From: Deltaproteobacteria bacterium
GTDB lineage: Bacteria > Desulfobacterota > Deferrimicrobia > Deferrimicrobiales > Deferrimicrobiaceae
Length of the DNA stretch: 64,000 nucleotides
Direction of reading: 5' to 3'
Assembly (NCBI GenBank): GCA_021815305.1
Contig: JAKAHC010000006.1
Span: forward strand, 62,001-126,000
The notes under the pieces were generated by a model. The model had not been told where the DNA came from. It saw only the letters and a list, made by a program, of their open reading frames with translations, and searched no databases. Shown in pieces: positions 18,576-27,462 of this stretch. The position numbers and the translations under genes were made by a program. Position 1 is the stretch's first letter; each line of letters begins with the position of its first letter.

Positions 18576-19007
18576 TTATTTCGTTCCGACCGCCTCTTCC
18601 GACGGAGCGGGGCAACATGCCGATGCCCTGCCCCTCGGGAGGGTCATCCCCCGTTCGCAGATGGTCGCGGGCCCCAGTCGCCGGGCCAGCGCCTCCCTTT
18701 CGCGGTCCCGCCGCACCACCGGGTCGTCGTTGAGCCACCCGCGGAGGGTCTGGAGCATCTTCCGCGCGTAGGGGGCGCCATTGGACCCGTCCAGGGAGTA
18801 GTGCACCCACTTCCCTTCCTTTCGCTCCTTGACCAGCCCGGCCATCTTCAGGAGAAAGAGATGCTTCGAGATCGTGGACTGGTTGAGCCCGATGACGGCG
18901 ATGAGCTGGCAGACGCACATCTCGCCGCCCTCGAGGAGCTTCAGGATCCGCGCGCGGGTGGGGTCGGCCACCGACTTCAGCACCATCTCGTAATCGCGAA
19001 ACGACAT
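18576..19007 (-). CDS. ArsR/SmtB family transcriptional regulator (copy 1)
   Basis: A protein of 143 residues with a winged-helix domain: 'SVADPTRARILKLLEGGEMCVCQLIAVIGLNQSTISKHL' (quoted in parts: ADPTRARILKLL and CVCQLIAV). The CVC cysteines in the recognition region match the As(III) site of ArsR (CxC). A C-terminal extension has further cysteines (ACC). The start at 19007 follows GAGGAGG. It should repress the thioredoxin-permease genes until arsenite binds. The protein at 41935-42366 is a close paralogue. Confidence 0.9.
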   Translation of the reverse strand: MSFRDYEMVLKSVADPTRARILKLLEGGEMCVCQLIAVIGLNQSTISKHLFLLKMAGLVKERKEGKWVHYSLDGSNGAPYARKMLQTLRGWLNDDPVVRRDREREALARRLGPATICERGMTLPRGRASACCPAPSEEAVGTK

Positions 19008-19017
19008 CCCGGCCTCC

Positions 19018-19041
19018 TCATATGGACAATTGACTATATGA
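19018..19041. promoter_or_regulatory. imperfect 24-bp palindrome, candidate ArsR operator
   Basis: The 24 bases starting TCATATGGAC and ending ACTATATGA form a dyad with only a few mismatches around a central AATT. The dyad starts 11 bases upstream of the arsR-like ATG at 19007. ArsR proteins bind AT-rich dyads of this length in their own promoters, so autoregulation is likely. Confidence 0.55.
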
Positions 19042-19210
19042 GATATTATCACGAAGGCGGAAACGTTTCAATGAGGGAGTTCTTCCGCACGGGGAAGATC
19101 GACGCGGAGGATCGGAAATGCGGCGGGGAAAACGGTCCGGGGGTCCCGCGTCTTGCCGGATGCGCCGGGCGTGGCGTAGTTCCGGCCGCGAGAGCGAAGC
19201 GCGAAAGGGG

Positions 19211-21889
19211 CTACGACCTGCCCGCGTCGAGGATCTCCCGCACCTTCCGGAGCAGGTCGTTCGGAAGGAACGGCTTCTGGAGGAAGCGGAAACCCGGCCG
19301 GCCGCCGCCGCTTTCGATGCCGTTTCCCTCCGTGTAGCCGGACATGAAAAGCACGTTCATGCCGGGTCTTTCGTCCTGCAAGCGGATCGCCAGCTCGCGG
19401 CCGCCCATCACGGGCATGACCAGGTCCGTGATGAGCAGATCGACAGGCTCCCTGCGCTCCTCGAAAAGGCGCAACCCCTCCCTCCCCTCGTCGGCGGAGA
19501 GCACCCGGTACCCCTTCCCGGAGAGGACGTCCACGACAAGGTCCCGTACCGCCTTCTCGTCCTCCACCACGAGGATGGTCTCCCTGCCGCCCAAGGAATC
19601 ACGGGATGCCTCCGTTTCCCCGGCCTTCGCGGTTTCCTCGGCGGTCCGCGGGAAATACACCCGGAACGTCGTGCCCGCTCCGACCACGCTCTCCACGTCG
19701 ATGTACCCGTTGCTCTGCTTGACGATCCCGTAGACGGTGGCCAGGCCCAGTCCCGTTCCCTTTCCGACCTCCTTGGTCGTGAAGAAAGGCTCGAAGATGC
19801 GGGAGATCGTCTGGCTGTCCATCCCGCATCCCGTGTCACGGACCGTGAGCGCCACGTATTGCCCTGCGTTCACCCCCTCGTGGCTCCGCACGAAAGACTC
19901 GTTCAGCGTCACGTTGGCGAGGGACAGGGAAAGCGACCCCACGCCCGGCATCGCGTCCCGGGCGTTCACCGCGAGGTTCATGACCACCTGCTCGACTTGC
20001 GACGGATCGGCATGCACCTTCCAGAGGCCGGGCCCGGCGGTCGTGACCAGAACGATGTCCTCTCCGATCAGGCGCTGAAGCATCTTCTCGATTCCGGAGA
20101 CGACTTCGCCCAGGTCGATCACCTTCGGATGAAGCACCTGCTTCCTGCTGAACGCGAGGAGCTGGCTGGTGAGCAAGGTGGCCCGGTTTCCCGCCTTGCC
20201 GATCTCCTCGAGGGCCCGCCGCTCCGGATCGGCGGGGGAGTGCTGGGCAAGCAGGAGCTCGCTGTACCCCGTGACCACCGTCATCAGGTTGTTGAAGTCG
20301 TGGGCGATCCCCCCCGCGAGCCTGCCGACCGCCTCCATTTTCTGCGACTGGCGCAGTTGGTCCTTCAGGCTCCTGTGTTCGGTGATGTCCTTGTTCAGAC
20401 CGATCATGCGCGTCACGCGGCCGTCCGCATCCCGGAGCACGATCGCGTGGGATTCCATGTACCTCACCTTGCCGTCCGGCTGAACGATGCGGAACTCCAC
20501 TTCGTGTTCCTTCTCTCCCCGGAGGGCCGATTGGAGGTCCGCCATGAAGACGGAGCGGTCTCCGGGGTGCAGCCGTTCTCCCCACGCTTCCAGGCCGGCC
20601 GGAAACGCGTCCTCCGGTATGCCGTACTGCTCGAACATCCTGCCGTCCCAGAGCAGCCTGTCGGACCGCACGTCCCATTCCCAAATGCCCCAGTGCCCGG
20701 CGTTCGCGGCAAGCTGAAGCCGACGTGTGGTGTCCCGGAGGGCCTCCTCCGTGCGCTTGAGCTCCGTGATATCGTGCGCCACTCCGCGGACCACGGGCTC
20801 CGGCACTCCCACCGTGCGCAACGTGTTGTTGTATTCCCAGATGCGTTTCTCTCCCTTGCGGGTCTGGACGAGCAGCATGCCGTGCGACTCGCCGCACTCC
20901 CGGATCTTTTCCAGGTACGCCTCGAATTCCCCGCGCACTTCCGGCGCCAGGATGTCGGCCAGATTCATCCGCAGGAGTTCCTCCGGGGCGTAGCCGAGGA
21001 TGTTCGCCGCCGAGGGGTTCGCGGAGAGGATCTTCCCCGACAGGTCGTGCGTGCAGATGAGGGCTTTCCCGTGGTCCACGAGGTCCCGATACCGGTCCTC
21101 GCTCTCCCGCAGCTTCCGCTCGGCCCGTTCGCGGCCGTCGAGATGTTTTCGCACTTTCGACCCGCCGTAGCCGATCCCCGCGAGACCGAAGAGCCACAAG
21201 CCGGCATGCAGGAAGATCCCCGTTCTTATCCCCCCCCGCTTTCTGGCGCGGATCGGCGCAAGCGGCACCATGACGCTGATCCCGCCGTGGAGGTCGCCCA
21301 CCTTGTATCCCTGTTTCGCGTGGCATTTGAGGCAATCCTTCTCCGTGAGGAACGGCCGCATCATGCGCAAGAAGGCCTCGCCCTTGATCGTTTCGACCGA
21401 GCTGACCTCGCGTTCTCCCCGGTGCAGGGACCGGAGAGCCCCGGATTCCCAGGAGTCGGGAAGATTTCGGGGGCGGATCGCCCGCAAGCCCGTGATGTGC
21501 CCCCGGAACCCGTACTGGTCTCGTCTTTCCTCCTCCACCTGGCGCGTCATGTAGGCATGGTCCAGCAGCGTGAGGAGGCGGCCCGAAGGGGTCCGGACAT
21601 CGCGTTCCGGGATGTCCGACAGGTACGGATTCGGCAGGGTGTTCTTCGTCACGGGGGCGTAGACGCCCCCGTTCTGGACAGACCACCGGCGGTATGCGAG
21701 GTCCTTGTTGAACGTGACCCGGGCTTCCGATTTCGCCTGTTCCACAACGAACTTCCGACTCGCCCTGATGCTCATGTACAGGGAAAACAAGACGATTGCC
21801 GTCCAGAGGGCCATCAGGGCCAGGACGAAAGGCATGACGCGGAGGCGGGGGGGCTGGATGCCCGAAAAGGATCCATGGGGTTGGGACAT
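19211..21889 (-). CDS. hybrid sensor histidine kinase with periplasmic DUF3365-like CxxCH domain
   Basis: A protein of 892 residues. A membrane helix at about 18-40 leads to a periplasmic domain (about 41-210) resembling DUF3365/Tll0287. That domain carries C186-L-K-C189-H190, a heme c attachment motif. A second helix follows at about 222-245. Two PAS domains (about 265-375 and 390-505) precede the HisKA dimerisation helix with the phospho-accepting His in 'GGIAHDFNNL', then a HATPase_c domain ('DTGCGMD', 'GTGLGLATV') and a C-terminal receiver ('VVEDEK', phosphate-accepting Asp in 'ITDLVMPVMGG'). It probably senses redox state or a heme ligand. No separate response regulator is adjacent. The Tn7-like end begins about 140 bases upstream of its start. 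Confidence 0.92.
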   Translation of the reverse strand: MSQPHGSFSGIQPPRLRVMPFVLALMALWTAIVLFSLYMSIRASRKFVVEQAKSEARVTFNKDLAYRRWSVQNGGVYAPVTKNTLPNPYLSDIPERDVRTPSGRLLTLLDHAYMTRQVEEERRDQYGFRGHITGLRAIRPRNLPDSWESGALRSLHRGEREVSSVETIKGEAFLRMMRPFLTEKDCLKCHAKQGYKVGDLHGGISVMVPLAPIRARKRGGIRTGIFLHAGLWLFGLAGIGYGGSKVRKHLDGRERAERKLRESEDRYRDLVDHGKALICTHDLSGKILSANPSAANILGYAPEELLRMNLADILAPEVRGEFEAYLEKIRECGESHGMLLVQTRKGEKRIWEYNNTLRTVGVPEPVVRGVAHDITELKRTEEALRDTTRRLQLAANAGHWGIWEWDVRSDRLLWDGRMFEQYGIPEDAFPAGLEAWGERLHPGDRSVFMADLQSALRGEKEHEVEFRIVQPDGKVRYMESHAIVLRDADGRVTRMIGLNKDITEHRSLKDQLRQSQKMEAVGRLAGGIAHDFNNLMTVVTGYSELLLAQHSPADPERRALEEIGKAGNRATLLTSQLLAFSRKQVLHPKVIDLGEVVSGIEKMLQRLIGEDIVLVTTAGPGLWKVHADPSQVEQVVMNLAVNARDAMPGVGSLSLSLANVTLNESFVRSHEGVNAGQYVALTVRDTGCGMDSQTISRIFEPFFTTKEVGKGTGLGLATVYGIVKQSNGYIDVESVVGAGTTFRVYFPRTAEETAKAGETEASRDSLGGRETILVVEDEKAVRDLVVDVLSGKGYRVLSADEGREGLRLFEERREPVDLLITDLVMPVMGGRELAIRLQDERPGMNVLFMSGYTEGNGIESGGGRPGFRFLQKPFLPNDLLRKVREILDAGRS

Positions 21890-22029
21890 CCGGAGAACTC
21901 CCTTCCCTGCGAAAGGCCACCGTGCGAAACCGTAACAGTCGGTACTATCGGCGATTCAGGAGGGAATCTTCAAGGATGATTCACTTGGAAATCCCCGGGG
22001 ATGGACGACCGACTAAGGTATCGGATGCC

Positions 22030-22165
22030 AATAAAGTTGTTACCGCAAGGTCGGGCAACTGATTGATTTTCCGTTGCGCCCGCTGGGGCCTATTCCCGTA
22101 TAGTTTTTACATTTCCCGCAAAGTCCATCAAAGTTCTTACATTCCGTGACAATAAAGTTCTTACA
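22030..22165 (+). repeat. array of four TnsB-type binding repeats; one end of the Tn7-like element
   Basis: Four 15-bp direct repeats read AATAAAGTTGTTACC (22030-22044), CGTATAGTTTTTACA (22097-22111), ATCAAAGTTCTTACA (22127-22141) and AATAAAGTTCTTACA (22151-22165). The last is preceded by GAC, giving GACAATAAAG, which is also the core of TnsB-binding sites in canonical Tn7 ends. In Tn7 such sites read from the terminus inward, so the terminus should lie just left of 22030 with the element extending rightwards. No clean 5'-TGT terminus is seen; the bases 18 before the first AAAG core read TATCGG. Confidence 0.72.
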
Positions 22166-22212
22166 GGCAGCAACCCCGGGACCGGAAGCCAACGGAAAGA
22201 TTGGCGGGTAGA

Positions 22213-22246
22213 CGTGCCAGAAATCATGATTTCCTCGTCCGGCACG
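22213..22246. promoter_or_regulatory. nested inverted repeat, operator- or hairpin-like
   Basis: A perfect 14-bp palindrome GAAATCATGATTTC (22220-22233) is flanked by CGTGCC (22213-22218) and its complement GGCACG (22241-22246). It lies between the transposon-end repeats and the DUF429 gene. It may be a regulator site for the cargo gene or a structural part of the end. No other copy was noticed. Confidence 0.4.
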
Positions 22247-22377
22247 ATATTGACGAAAAGTGCCGACATATTTCCAAGAAGCAATTTATCATACATATAA
22301 ACCTATTGGTCTGAGTGCTGGGTCGTACCTTGGTTGGGAATGGCCTAAGGGACCGGGCATCTGTCGAGGAACTGTGG

Positions 22378-23178
22378 ATGACCACCATTCTTGGGATCGA
22401 CGCCGCGTGGACAGCAACCGAGCCCAGCGGCGTCGCGCTTGTCACGTCGGACCGCCACGGTTGGCGATGCATCGCTATCGCACCAAGTTACGACGAATTC
22501 TATTCACTCTCTCGCGGGCGTCCGGTCACGTGGATAGATGGGACATCGAACGGCAGCCCCCCAAACGTCCCACATCTCCTCAGGGCAGCACAAAGACTTT
22601 CGAGATCGGAAATTGACCTCATTGCCGTTGATATGCCCGTCGCGACCGTACCGATTGTTGGCCGACGCGTAGCTGATAGAGCCATCTCGACTGCTTTCGG
22701 CAGGCGTGGCTGCTCCACACACTCCCCAAACCTATCCCGGCCTGGAGCACTCGGCGCACGGCTGATGCGGGATCTTGCGTCTGCAGGTTACTCGCTCGCC
22801 ACTAGCACAACAAAAACTGGCACCGTACCAATAACCATCGAGGTGTACCCACACCCTGCGCTTCTTGCACTGCTGGGGCGGAGTTATCGCATTCCCTACA
22901 AGGTCGGAAACTCCACCCGATATTGGCCTAAAGTTTCGATAGCTCAGCGCAAGCAAAACCTCCTGGCCGAGTTCCAAGCAATCTACTCGGTGCTTGCGCA
23001 CAGTCTCGGTGCCACGGGAGTACCACTTGCGCTTGCATCATCTGTGACGGCACTATCTCATCTGAAACGGTTTGAAGATGCCCTTGATGCGTTAATTTGC
23101 GCTTGGGTTGGTACACGTTACATCGCCGGTGCGGCGGTGCCCTACGGAGATGGAACGTCTGCGATTTGGGTTCCCTAG
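22378..23178 (+). CDS. DUF429 domain protein (cargo)
   Basis: A protein of 266 residues resembling DUF429: 'ILGIDAAWT' at the start, an RNase H-like strand with an acidic residue, then 'DLIAVDMPVA' and a late 'FEDALDALICAWVG' with acidic residues that could complete a metal site. The reaction is unknown. The start at 22378 follows GAGGAACTGTGG; the longer frame from 22315 has no matching residues. It sits just inside the Tn7-like end, on the opposite strand to the tns operon, where passenger genes are common. Confidence 0.72.
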   Translation: MTTILGIDAAWTATEPSGVALVTSDRHGWRCIAIAPSYDEFYSLSRGRPVTWIDGTSNGSPPNVPHLLRAAQRLSRSEIDLIAVDMPVATVPIVGRRVADRAISTAFGRRGCSTHSPNLSRPGALGARLMRDLASAGYSLATSTTKTGTVPITIEVYPHPALLALLGRSYRIPYKVGNSTRYWPKVSIAQRKQNLLAEFQAIYSVLAHSLGATGVPLALASSVTALSHLKRFEDALDALICAWVGTRYIAGAAVPYGDGTSAIWVP

Positions 23179-23270
23179 CGATCGCTGAAATCAGGTTGCA
23201 GCCGAAGTGCAGGCTTTGTTGTCCCGAAGATGTCGGTCGTCCTGACAGCGATCCGAGGTCCTTAAATTTG

Positions 23271-23744
23271 ATGTCTCCGTCGACCCTCTTTTTCATGGAA
23301 CTTGAGAAGGAATGCAGGGCCGTAGCCTTGTTTCGAGAAGTCGTGGAGCACGTCCATGGGGACCTTTCCAGCCGAAACTATGCAGTCGGAGTTTCTATGT
23401 CCGGCGATCGTCGTTCTAGCATCTCTTGGGATCACTCCAATGGACGGGGGGTCGTACATATCGATCCGCGCGCAAGTTCTTTAGACCGTCCGCATGACGC
23501 AATCTGGGACCTCCTCCATGAGTGGGGACACGCCATTGATGGGCCCCCACCCATTGGCTACGAGCCCAAGCGGGACGAATTTACGCTCGGGCGTGAAATT
23601 GCGGCCTGGAATTACGGTTGGTCTCACGCGTCAGAGCGGTACGCCAAGCTTGTTCCTTATGAGCCGAATTTCCGGCGACGCCAAGAAGAGCTTTTAATTT
23701 CGTACCGGAATTATCCTGGGGTTATACGGGATCCGCAGATATAG
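23271..23744 (+). CDS. hypothetical protein with HEWGH zinc-site motif (cargo)
   Basis: A 157-residue protein I do not recognise. 'DLLHEWGHAID' at about residues 82-92 is an HExxH-type zinc-binding motif like those of small metalloproteases, including ImmA/IrrE-like ones. An upstream acidic/aromatic segment 'VVHIDPRA' fits the strand that precedes such a helix. It lacks an HTH. The start at 23271 is chosen because the segment from there matches a single domain and GAGGTCC lies about ten bases upstream. Its end overlaps the oppositely oriented gene at 23722-23967 by 23 bases. Confidence 0.55.
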   Translation: MSPSTLFFMELEKECRAVALFREVVEHVHGDLSSRNYAVGVSMSGDRRSSISWDHSNGRGVVHIDPRASSLDRPHDAIWDLLHEWGHAIDGPPPIGYEPKRDEFTLGREIAAWNYGWSHASERYAKLVPYEPNFRRRQEELLISYRNYPGVIRDPQI

Positions 23745-23967
23745 AATATTTGCAGGAGGCGACCCGTTCCGTGCCTGGGGGAAAAACCCGTGAGCGGAGG
23801 CTGCATCGCGCAATGACTGATCGGTAGTCCTTTGCCCCGTGCATCTTGGCGACGGCTTCAAGTGCATGGGTATGTTTGATCTCGATTCCGCCTGCGCGCA
23901 AGAACATGCGCAGGCGTCTGGCCTGCTCCTTGTACTGCTTGATTGTAGGGATACCATTGAGTTTCAT
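23722..23967 (-). CDS. small protein with glyoxalase-superfamily-associated helical domain (cargo)
   Basis: An 81-residue protein. 'YKEQARRLRMFLRAGGIEI' then 'HTHALEAVAKMHGAKDYRS' matches the short helical domain annotated as 'glyoxalase superfamily protein', often found on mobile elements, in which a conserved 'LE..A...G..dW..L' motif recurs. Function is unknown. CACGGAGGCTCTCTGA precedes the ATG and gives a plausible ribosome site. The C-terminal part is poorly conserved and overlaps the neighbouring gene on the other strand. Confidence 0.5.
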   Translation of the reverse strand: MKLNGIPTIKQYKEQARRLRMFLRAGGIEIKHTHALEAVAKMHGAKDYRSVIARCSLRSRVFPPGTERVASCKYSISADPV

Positions 23968-24013
23968 TCAGAGAGCCTCCGTGATTCTTTGTCTCCAAGT
24001 TCCCGAGGGCGGA

Positions 24014-25834
24014 CTACGATACGAGTTCTTCCACCAATTTCGCCAACGGGGGTGTGAGATTCTTTTCCCTCAAGCCCGTAAGTTTTAACAGGGCCCAAGA
24101 CTTCAGCGGCAGACCTCTCTCAGGTGCAATGACGGCGGCCCGCCTGAGACGTCTTGCCCGGAAGTCCTCGACAGACTCCTCTAACTCGCGCAGTGCAGCG
24201 GCGCACATTGGCAACCATTCCTTTTTTTTCCATGTGAGTCGGCTGAGTTTTGCATGTTTGATGATCCCCTCACGCGATGCTCGTTTGAGTGGGACGCTTT
24301 CACGGAGTTCTTTCGCGGCGGATCTTAGACTCTCGACTAGGCTCCGGTCTCTGGCCTCCCAATCTATACGGGACCGATTGCACGTCGCGCGGACGAACCG
24401 TCGAGACTCAGAAAATAGCCATTCCGAATCGTGTCGGCGAAGTCGATCGTAGAGTTTTGAATTAAGCGTTCGTGCCTTATCCCGGCTCCTGCCGGGCACT
24501 TGTTCCAGTAATGCATGCCATTCTTTACGCCAACCGAGAATTATCTCCTGGTCCACGTCGTTTCTACCTCTCTTGGTTCTCCCTTCTAAAAAATTATCGA
24601 TGGTTCCTTGAGATACACCCAACGCCTGGGATGCCGCACGCTTGGAAAGTCCAGATTCAATCAGATCCTTTGCTTTCTTCGCCCAGGTGGGACCGTAAAG
24701 CACCATCTTGTCGATGACAGGGGATTCTCCATTTATCGTTCTGAACGAAAAACGAAATCCGCAAGGACAACAAGCAGACGCGACGGGCCTCCCATCGCAA
24801 TCAGGTCTCACCCATATGGAGCGGATGGACTTTTCAGTGTCTTGATCACAATACGGATTCGGGCACTTCCATGGCGCATGGCCGAATGGATGGGAAAGCT
24901 TGCCATTCGCCGGCGTCTCTTCGAAAAACACTTGGAGGAGCGCGTGTTGAACGGGATGATGGTTTCTAGTGCGTGTCCGGAAGGTTTCTCTTAGCCAATT
25001 GGTGTCCACCCCCAGATAGACGTCGCATTCGATCGCGTTGAGAAATTCACGTCCGAAGAAGTCGACAAATGATTGTTCAAGTTTCCCCTGGTTAAGGATT
25101 TTGCAGTATGCGTGAAAACGTTCTCCTCTAAAACCAACATTCATTGCAGCCTCTCGGTACTGGCTTTTCCTGTCGTCGCAACTCCACCGGTTCTCCTTTC
25201 TTAGAAGGAAGTCCTCGCATCTTCGGGCAATCTTCCAGGCGTTGATCAAAAATCCATTCGACAACTCTAGCCGCGAACCATCCGGGTTATGCGTGGCTTC
25301 TGTCGCGTCGATGAAATCCCACAAACCAATCGGTCGATACGGAACGGCACTATTAGCCAGCATGCGCTTGTGATCTATACATACAAGAACCCCGGGTAGC
25401 TGGTGGGTTCGACGCCAATAGGTTTCACTCCATAGTTCGAAATCTTGCGAGACGCACTCTGGGCAATACCGTAGGAATTGGGGAATCCGAACACGGCTAC
25501 GGTTGATTCCCAGCCTCGAATGCAACCCCATCCCGCTGTCGGATACGAGTGCTTCCAGCGCTCTTGTCTTCACCGTTTCATTCGCAAAATACGTGTAATA
25601 AGGAAACAACGTATACCTCTCTGCGATTTCCTCCGCGGTCAATCCCCATAACGCCGCCGCATTCTCGGCAAAGTAGCCGAGTGAGGAGGGCAAGTCGACT
25701 TGAGCCCTGGAACCGCGTCTTCCAAATAGTTCTTCGACGCCAGCGCCCCTTGCCCCTCCGATGTGCGCGAAGTATCGCGCTATGATGCTGTAAAACAGTT
25801 CGTCCGGGTATGGCTTCGGCAGATAGCTCAGCAT
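24014..25834 (-). CDS. tnsD: TniQ/TnsD-family target-selection protein
   Basis: A protein of 606 residues. The N-terminal TniQ domain opens 'YLPKPYPDELFYSIIARYFAH', with residues 'GRRG' soon after. A zinc knuckle follows: 'YCPECVSQDF' then 'HQLPGVLVCIDH'. A second zinc-ribbon segment is 'WKCPNPYCDQD' with 'ACCPCGFRF'. An HTH-like segment 'SKRAASQALGVSQGTIDNFL' lies near residue 395. The size and two zinc modules are closer to TnsD than to short TniQ. TnsD proteins bind a fixed attachment site and recruit TnsC. It overlaps tnsC by seven bases and is last in the operon. The target site is not evident. Confidence 0.85.
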   Translation of the reverse strand: MLSYLPKPYPDELFYSIIARYFAHIGGARGAGVEELFGRRGSRAQVDLPSSLGYFAENAAALWGLTAEEIAERYTLFPYYTYFANETVKTRALEALVSDSGMGLHSRLGINRSRVRIPQFLRYCPECVSQDFELWSETYWRRTHQLPGVLVCIDHKRMLANSAVPYRPIGLWDFIDATEATHNPDGSRLELSNGFLINAWKIARRCEDFLLRKENRWSCDDRKSQYREAAMNVGFRGERFHAYCKILNQGKLEQSFVDFFGREFLNAIECDVYLGVDTNWLRETFRTRTRNHHPVQHALLQVFFEETPANGKLSHPFGHAPWKCPNPYCDQDTEKSIRSIWVRPDCDGRPVASACCPCGFRFSFRTINGESPVIDKMVLYGPTWAKKAKDLIESGLSKRAASQALGVSQGTIDNFLEGRTKRGRNDVDQEIILGWRKEWHALLEQVPGRSRDKARTLNSKLYDRLRRHDSEWLFSESRRFVRATCNRSRIDWEARDRSLVESLRSAAKELRESVPLKRASREGIIKHAKLSRLTWKKKEWLPMCAAALRELEESVEDFRARRLRRAAVIAPERGLPLKSWALLKLTGLREKNLTPPLAKLVEELVS

Positions 25835-27462
25835 GCGGCGGCTCCTCCACCAACACCGGCAATGATGCCGGCCTGGCGAAGCGCATCATGGCCGTTGCCG
25901 TTCTTTCCGTTTCCGTCCACGACCGCCTTCAAACGATTCGCAAGCGGCGGGACGGTCGCCTTGTCGGTTTTGGCGCCCCCGTTTCCACTTTTCGTCTTCG
26001 CGGTGGCCGCCCCGGCGACACCGGCCGATCGCAGTATGAAGCCAACGGCTTCGAGGCAAGTCTTCAGACCCTGTCGTTCGAAGGCGTCGTCCACCAGTTT
26101 CTTGGCCGCGCTTTCCTCCGTGCCCAAGTCGACGAGCGCCGATACCGCTCTCGTCTTTTCCGCTATGGCTTGCGTCTGCGATTCGGCCTTCGCCGCCTGA
26201 AGCAGGGCGAGTTGGGCATCCCTATCGACATCCTGACCCAGAGACTTCAGGCCGTTCGTAAGCAGGTCCTCGTATTTACTGATCTTTTTCTCGTCCTTGG
26301 AGCGGAGGGCGTCAAGCATGGGCGCAAGCAACCGGAACTTCTGCTTCGCCACCTTGCGGAGAAGCTCATCCGTGAGGGTTTCGGTCCCGGTACGGATAGC
26401 CTCGATCTGCGAAAGTTGGAACAGCCTCACCACCAGGGCGGTGACGCCCTGGGTTTCGTCGTAGAGAACGCTTTTCAGGACGGGGGAGAGTTCGACCGGC
26501 TTTTTCGTCCACTGATACTCCCACATACCCTCGACGAAGTGCTCCCACTCCTTCCCTTCACCGAAGGCATCCCAGATCGCGCCCCCCATGTCGCTGACGC
26601 GCCGCGCTTCGCGGAAGACCCCGTTCAATAGGGCAAGCCCCCGCGGCGTTCCGATCGTGACGTACGGGATCTTGACTTCGTTCGATAGCGTGACGAAAAA
26701 ATTGAGCATCTTCTCCTGGCCGACGCCGCTGGCAAGTAGCAGATTCTGGACTTCGTCCATAACGAGGAGACCGAGATGATGTGTAACGGCGACGCGGGCC
26801 ACATGTCCGATGAGTTCGTCGACGGTTTTAGCGCCCTTGAACGCCTGGCGCCATTTCGAGCCGAGAAGCTCGTCCACCTTGTCGAGGATCGCCAGTAGGA
26901 ATTGCTTGAGGCTTCCGTCCAAGGGACAGTCGATCTTGAGCCAGCAGATCTGGAAGAACCCGTGCTCCTTGTGGTACAGCACCTGCGGGGAAAAGGCGAG
27001 CGCCCGTTCGATTGCAGTGGATTTCCCGACTCCCGATACACCGAACAACGCAATGCTCGGGGCGGTGGAACGCCTGGTTGGCGAGATCGTAAGAATTTCA
27101 CCGCCCATGGCACGACGGTAGTACTCCTTCATCTTCTTGCTGTGTCCGGGATCCAGCGGGTTGCGGGAGGTGTATCCTGCCCGAATGAGAAGGCCGATCT
27201 GTTCGACGAGCCCGAAATGTTTAGGCAGGGGTTCGACGTACTCGTCGAGCCGTAAAACACATTGCATCCGGGTTTCCTTGGGTAGTTGGCGTTCCCCGGC
27301 GCTAATATGCGGATAACGTCCAAACGCCTTCATCACGTCCTTGGCCGCGCGGAACGGCGGCAGCGCCTCGATAAGCGGGTTGCCCGCATGCTCCGGCAGA
27401 TCGGCCGGTCGGTAGATCGCCTCCGGCCAGTTGATTGTCTCAACCACGGGCTTCGTGCTCAT
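25828..27462 (-). CDS. tnsC: TnsC-type AAA+ ATPase regulator of transposition
   Basis: A protein of 544 residues. Walker A is 'FGVSGVGKSTAIE' and Walker B 'LLVMDEVQNLL', followed by sensor-type 'YVTIGTPRG'. The N-terminal segment ('HFGLVEQIGLLIRAGYTSRNP') and long lysine- and alanine-rich C-terminal tail resemble Tn7 TnsC, which links the target protein to the TnsAB transposase. The ATG at 27462 follows GCAGGAGGAACCG. It overlaps tnsB by 23 bases and tniQ by seven, as expected for one coupled operon. Confidence 0.9.
   Translation of the reverse strand: MSTKPVVETINWPEAIYRPADLPEHAGNPLIEALPPFRAAKDVMKAFGRYPHISAGERQLPKETRMQCVLRLDEYVEPLPKHFGLVEQIGLLIRAGYTSRNPLDPGHSKKMKEYYRRAMGGEILTISPTRRSTAPSIALFGVSGVGKSTAIERALAFSPQVLYHKEHGFFQICWLKIDCPLDGSLKQFLLAILDKVDELLGSKWRQAFKGAKTVDELIGHVARVAVTHHLGLLVMDEVQNLLLASGVGQEKMLNFFVTLSNEVKIPYVTIGTPRGLALLNGVFREARRVSDMGGAIWDAFGEGKEWEHFVEGMWEYQWTKKPVELSPVLKSVLYDETQGVTALVVRLFQLSQIEAIRTGTETLTDELLRKVAKQKFRLLAPMLDALRSKDEKKISKYEDLLTNGLKSLGQDVDRDAQLALLQAAKAESQTQAIAEKTRAVSALVDLGTEESAAKKLVDDAFERQGLKTCLEAVGFILRSAGVAGAATAKTKSGNGGAKTDKATVPPLANRLKAVVDGNGKNGNGHDALRQAGIIAGVGGGAAAC

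Noticed and set aside
19118-21979. A 953-codon open frame on the plus strand opposite the sensor kinase
   Set aside because: It is the antisense shadow of a high-GC gene: rich in R, H, P and G, with no domain pattern, while the minus frame has complete kinase motifs.
22030-22165. A CRISPR array made of the short AAAGTTCTTACA repeats
   Set aside because: The repeats are only 15 bp and degenerate, spacing is irregular (67, 30 and 24 bases) and no cas gene is present; TnsB sites explain them better.
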